A DNA stretch of 54,929 nucleotides from a candidate division KSB1 bacterium (lineage in GTDB: Bacteria > Zhuqueibacterota > Zhuqueibacteria > Residuimicrobiales > Krinioviventaceae): assembly GCA_034505495.1 (NCBI GenBank), contig JAPDQV010000012.1, positions 38,317-93,245 of the forward strand. The letters are read 5' to 3'. The position numbers were made by a program, and so were the translations under genes. The number at the start of each line of letters is the position of its first letter. Within the stretch, counting starts at the first letter, position 1. This document shows positions 52,570-54,929 of the stretch, one piece after another. The notes under the pieces were generated by a model. That model saw nothing but the letters and a program-made list of their open reading frames with translations. It was not told where the DNA came from and did no database searches.

Positions 52570-53667
52570 CTATAAGGCCAACTCATCCACCGGATTAAAA
52601 AAATGGGCTTGTTGCAAATCAGGAACCACCGTGCAGGAATCGCCTGCATGAAAATCATCTTGCGGGTGAGTGCGGGCGATGATCACATCGTCTCCGGCGC
52701 GCAGATAAACCAGCGTTTCGTTGCCCATAGGCTCCACGACATCGACGACGGCAGGGAAAGAGGGTTGCGAAGGCGGCTTCTCTCCCTGCCGGAAGCATGT
52801 CAAATGCTCGGGACGGATGCCCAGCTCGATCGTTTTGCCGACGAACGGAAGCAGCCGATCGGCAGCCTCCGTTTTAAGTTCAAGCCGCATAAAAGGCGTA
52901 ACAAAAGCCAAACCCTCCTGCCGCTCGATTTTTCCGCTGATAAAGTTCATGGCCGGGCTGCCGATAAAACCGGCGACGAATTTATTTTTCGGCTTACGAT
53001 AGAGTCCCAACGGCGAATCGATTTGCTGAATAACGCCGTCGCGCATGACCACGATGCGGTTGCCGAGCGTCATCGCCTCAACCTGGTCATGCGTGACGTA
53101 AATCATAGTCGTCTGCAGGCGATGATGCAGCCGCGAGATCTCGGCGCGCATCTGCACACGCATTTTGGCATCCAAGTTTGAGAGCGGCTCGTCGAACAAG
53201 AAAACCTTCGGCTTTCGTACAATGGCGCGTCCCACCGCCACCCGCTGCCGCTGGCCGCCGGAGAGCGCTTTAGGCCGACGATCAAGCAAATGGCCGATAC
53301 CCAAAATCTCTGCCGCCTCGCGCACGCGACGGTCAATCTCCGCCTTGGGAAACCGACGAAGCGTTAAACCGAATGCCATGTTCTCATAAACCGTCATGTG
53401 CGGATAAAGGGCATAGTTTTGAAAGACCATCGCGATGTCGCGATCTTTGGGCGGCACCGAGTTGACCACTTGGCCGTCGATAAGCAGCTCGCCCGAGGTT
53501 ATTTCTTCCAACCCCGCAATCATCCGCAACAACGTGGACTTGCCGCACCCCGACGGGCCGACCAAAACAATAAACTCGCGATCATCGACGAACAAATCGG
53601 CTTCCTTTACGGCGACAACCTGTCCGTCATAAACCTTACTGACTCGCCTTAACTCTACCGTCGCCAC
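52570..53667 (-). CDS. ABC transporter ATPase, MalK/UgpC/MsmX type
   Basis: The 365-aa ATPase has Walker A GPSGCGKST (37-45), signature LSGGQRQRVAVGRA (about 135), Walker B VFLFDEPLSNLDAKMR and a C-terminal OB/TOBE regulatory domain. The last contains IELGIRPEHLTC, typical of carbohydrate importers. No permease or binding protein gene is adjacent, so it may serve several sugar transporters, as MsmX does. Start is GTG 53667 with a weak ribosome site. It stands alone between folC and rho. Confidence 0.92.
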   Translation of the reverse strand: MATVELRRVSKVYDGQVVAVKEADLFVDDREFIVLVGPSGCGKSTLLRMIAGLEEITSGELLIDGQVVNSVPPKDRDIAMVFQNYALYPHMTVYENMAFGLTLRRFPKAEIDRRVREAAEILGIGHLLDRRPKALSGGQRQRVAVGRAIVRKPKVFLFDEPLSNLDAKMRVQMRAEISRLHHRLQTTMIYVTHDQVEAMTLGNRIVVMRDGVIQQIDSPLGLYRKPKNKFVAGFIGSPAMNFISGKIERQEGLAFVTPFMRLELKTEAADRLLPFVGKTIELGIRPEHLTCFRQGEKPPSQPSFPAVVDVVEPMGNETLVYLRAGDDVIIARTHPQDDFHAGDSCTVVPDLQQAHFFNPVDELAL

Positions 53668-53819
53668 AAAGTACCCAGAGGTTACAGGTGGATGGGATGC
53701 TCTCCGTATATAACTGCCTTGTCTTTTCTATGGTCACGCAGCAAATGGAGAAAATTCGGAGTGATGATATGTGTTTTACGGCACGGGAGTAATTTCATTC
53801 TTAAATTACAAGAATTCTT

Positions 53820-54929
53820 TTATGTTGTCAAGCTTTTTATTCGCCGGCGCGCTTCACCGACGACATAATGCGAGCCGGTAATGCAAATCACCGTGTTCCG
53901 ATCAGACTCGTCGAGCGCCCGCTCGAGGCCGGCTTTGAGATTCGGCGCTGCAAAAATATCTTTTGACAAACCGGCAAAATGCTCTGCCAACCGCTCGGCA
54001 GGCAGAGCGCGCTCCGAGTTCGGCGTCACGGTTATCACCATCTGCACCGCGTCGGCTAGACAGCGGCTGATCGAAGCCGCGTCCTTGTCTGCAAGCAGGC
54101 CGATCACCAAAACGATTCTTCGACCCGAAAAAAAATTTGCCAGCAGCTCTTTCAGCGCCTGCATCGCCTCGAGGTTATGAGCAACGTCAACCAGTATCAA
54201 AGGATGTCGACGCAAAATCTCAAAACGTCCCGGCCATCTGCAGGAGGCGACGCCGCGCCGAAACGCTTCAGCCGATAATTGCTTCTGAAGGAATGGTTCC
54301 TGCCTTAAAAGTCCGCAGACCGCCGCCGCGATCCGCAAATTGTCCTCCTGTCTGCGGCCGACCAATCGACTGGTCACGATCCCTGAAAGTTTTTGGCTCT
54401 CGAGGCGTACCGTCATGCGCTGCGGCTGCATGTCGAGGATCTGCGAACGAATGAGCTGATCCGCGACGATAAACGGGGCGCCGCGCTCTCGACACGTGTT
54501 GTGTACAACCTGCACGGCTTCCTGCGGGAGACTGCCGATCACGCACGGTACGCCGGCTTTGATGATGCCGGCCTTTTCCACGGCAATTTGCGCAGGGGTA
54601 CTGCCGAGATGCTCGGTGTGATCGAGCGAGATCGAAGTGATGACACTGACCAGCGGCCTGACAACGTTGGTTGCATCGAGCCGACCGCCCAATCCCACTT
54701 CCAAACAGACGATCTCGGCCTTTTCCTCGGCAAAATAGACAAGTGCCGCCGCAGTGAGCGTCTCAAAATAGGTGGCGCCGTATTGCTCCACAACCGGCCG
54801 AATGCGCGCGAGAATCTGAGCGAACCGCCGTTTTTCGATCATGCGGCCGTTCAACCGAATGCGCTCGCGCACGTCCGTCAGGTGGGGCGAGGTGTACAGC
54901 CCTGTTTTGTATCCCGCGGCTTTACAAAT
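53820..54929 (-). CDS. folC: Folylpolyglutamate synthase/dihydrofolate synthase, 5' end outside window
   Basis: The minus-strand frame is open from the right edge (54929) to TAA at 53820, about 369 residues. The first visible residues GYKTGLYTSPHLTDVRERIR continue a Mur-ligase-type protein whose P-loop lies beyond the edge. The blocks YFETLTAAALVYFAEEKAEI, LEVGLGGRLDATNVV, ITSISLDHTEHLG and VEKAGIIKAGVP are FolC signatures. The C-terminal motif reads LVDVAHNLEAM where D-G-A-H-N-P is usual. It adds glutamate to dihydropteroate or folate. A GTG at 54872 is internal, not the start. Confidence 0.93.
   Translation of the reverse strand: MCKAAGYKTGLYTSPHLTDVRERIRLNGRMIEKRRFAQILARIRPVVEQYGATYFETLTAAALVYFAEEKAEIVCLEVGLGGRLDATNVVRPLVSVITSISLDHTEHLGSTPAQIAVEKAGIIKAGVPCVIGSLPQEAVQVVHNTCRERGAPFIVADQLIRSQILDMQPQRMTVRLESQKLSGIVTSRLVGRRQEDNLRIAAAVCGLLRQEPFLQKQLSAEAFRRGVASCRWPGRFEILRRHPLILVDVAHNLEAMQALKELLANFFSGRRIVLVIGLLADKDAASISRCLADAVQMVITVTPNSERALPAERLAEHFAGLSKDIFAAPNLKAGLERALDESDRNTVICITGSHYVVGEARRRIKSLTT

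Noticed and set aside
53789..53809. Terminator after folC
   Set aside because: GTAATTT/AAATTAC forms only a 7-bp AT-rich stem and no T run follows on the minus strand.

Overview
The window is ordinary bacterial chromosome with moderately high GC, dense coding and no phage, IS or CRISPR. Several traits point to a member of the FCB/KSB1/Calditrichota-like lineages, though I infer the lineage from gene style rather than any phylogenetic marker. These traits are secreted proteins ending in YPNPFNPTT-type sorting domains (type IX secretion or FlgD-like C-terminal domains), an MglA/MglB pair, a Tat-exported Gfo/Idh oxidoreductase and long exopolysaccharide (EPS) operons. GTG and TTG starts are frequent, and Shine-Dalgarno sites are clear.

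Region 1 (1-24078) starts with a cut-off class V aminotransferase-like gene on the minus strand. A long plus-strand series follows: metallophosphoesterase, roadblock protein (MglB-like), MglA-like GTPase and UMF1-type MFS transporter. It continues with a complete Wzx/Wzy-type EPS locus: SLBB export protein, Wzc-type tyrosine autokinase, initiating polyprenyl-phosphate sugar transferase, seven glycosyltransferases (counting the GT39-like and WecG-like ones), carbamoyltransferase, fused dehydrogenase/oxidoreductase, O-antigen ligase/polymerase, flippase and an alkaline-phosphatase/sulfatase superfamily enzyme. Many neighbours overlap by 1-16 nt, so translational coupling is likely.

Region 2 (24079-29771) is an accessory stretch. 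It holds a tiny protein that is only a signal peptide plus a sorting domain, a large multidomain secreted protein that stops just as a new fibronectin III domain begins, about 380 nt of noncoding but foldable sequence, a 74-aa protein of unknown role, a 28-bp imperfect palindrome, and a CotH-kinase protein with a sorting domain.

Region 3 (29788-37834) concerns uptake and sugar metabolism. A minus-strand operon encodes TRAP transporter P, Q and M subunits, a universal stress protein and an exported DUF1028 protein. It has a good promoter at one end and a bidirectional terminator at the other. Divergent from it lie a GH43 glycosidase, a DUF6544-like membrane protein and a Tat-exported Gfo/Idh oxidoreductase.

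Region 4 (37792-45209, minus strand) holds a two-domain acyl-CoA dehydratase activase and its HgdB-like partner, separated by an exported class I glutamine-amidotransferase-like hydrolase. Upstream of these are a secreted subtilase and a stand-alone FAD/NAD reductase.

Region 5 (45213-54929, minus strand) is housekeeping: RNase R, phosphomannomutase/phosphoglucomutase, PrmC, RF1, L31, Rho, a MsmX/UgpC-type ABC ATPase and a 5'-truncated FolC. The mutase could supply sugar phosphates to the EPS locus. No rRNA or tRNA gene was seen.
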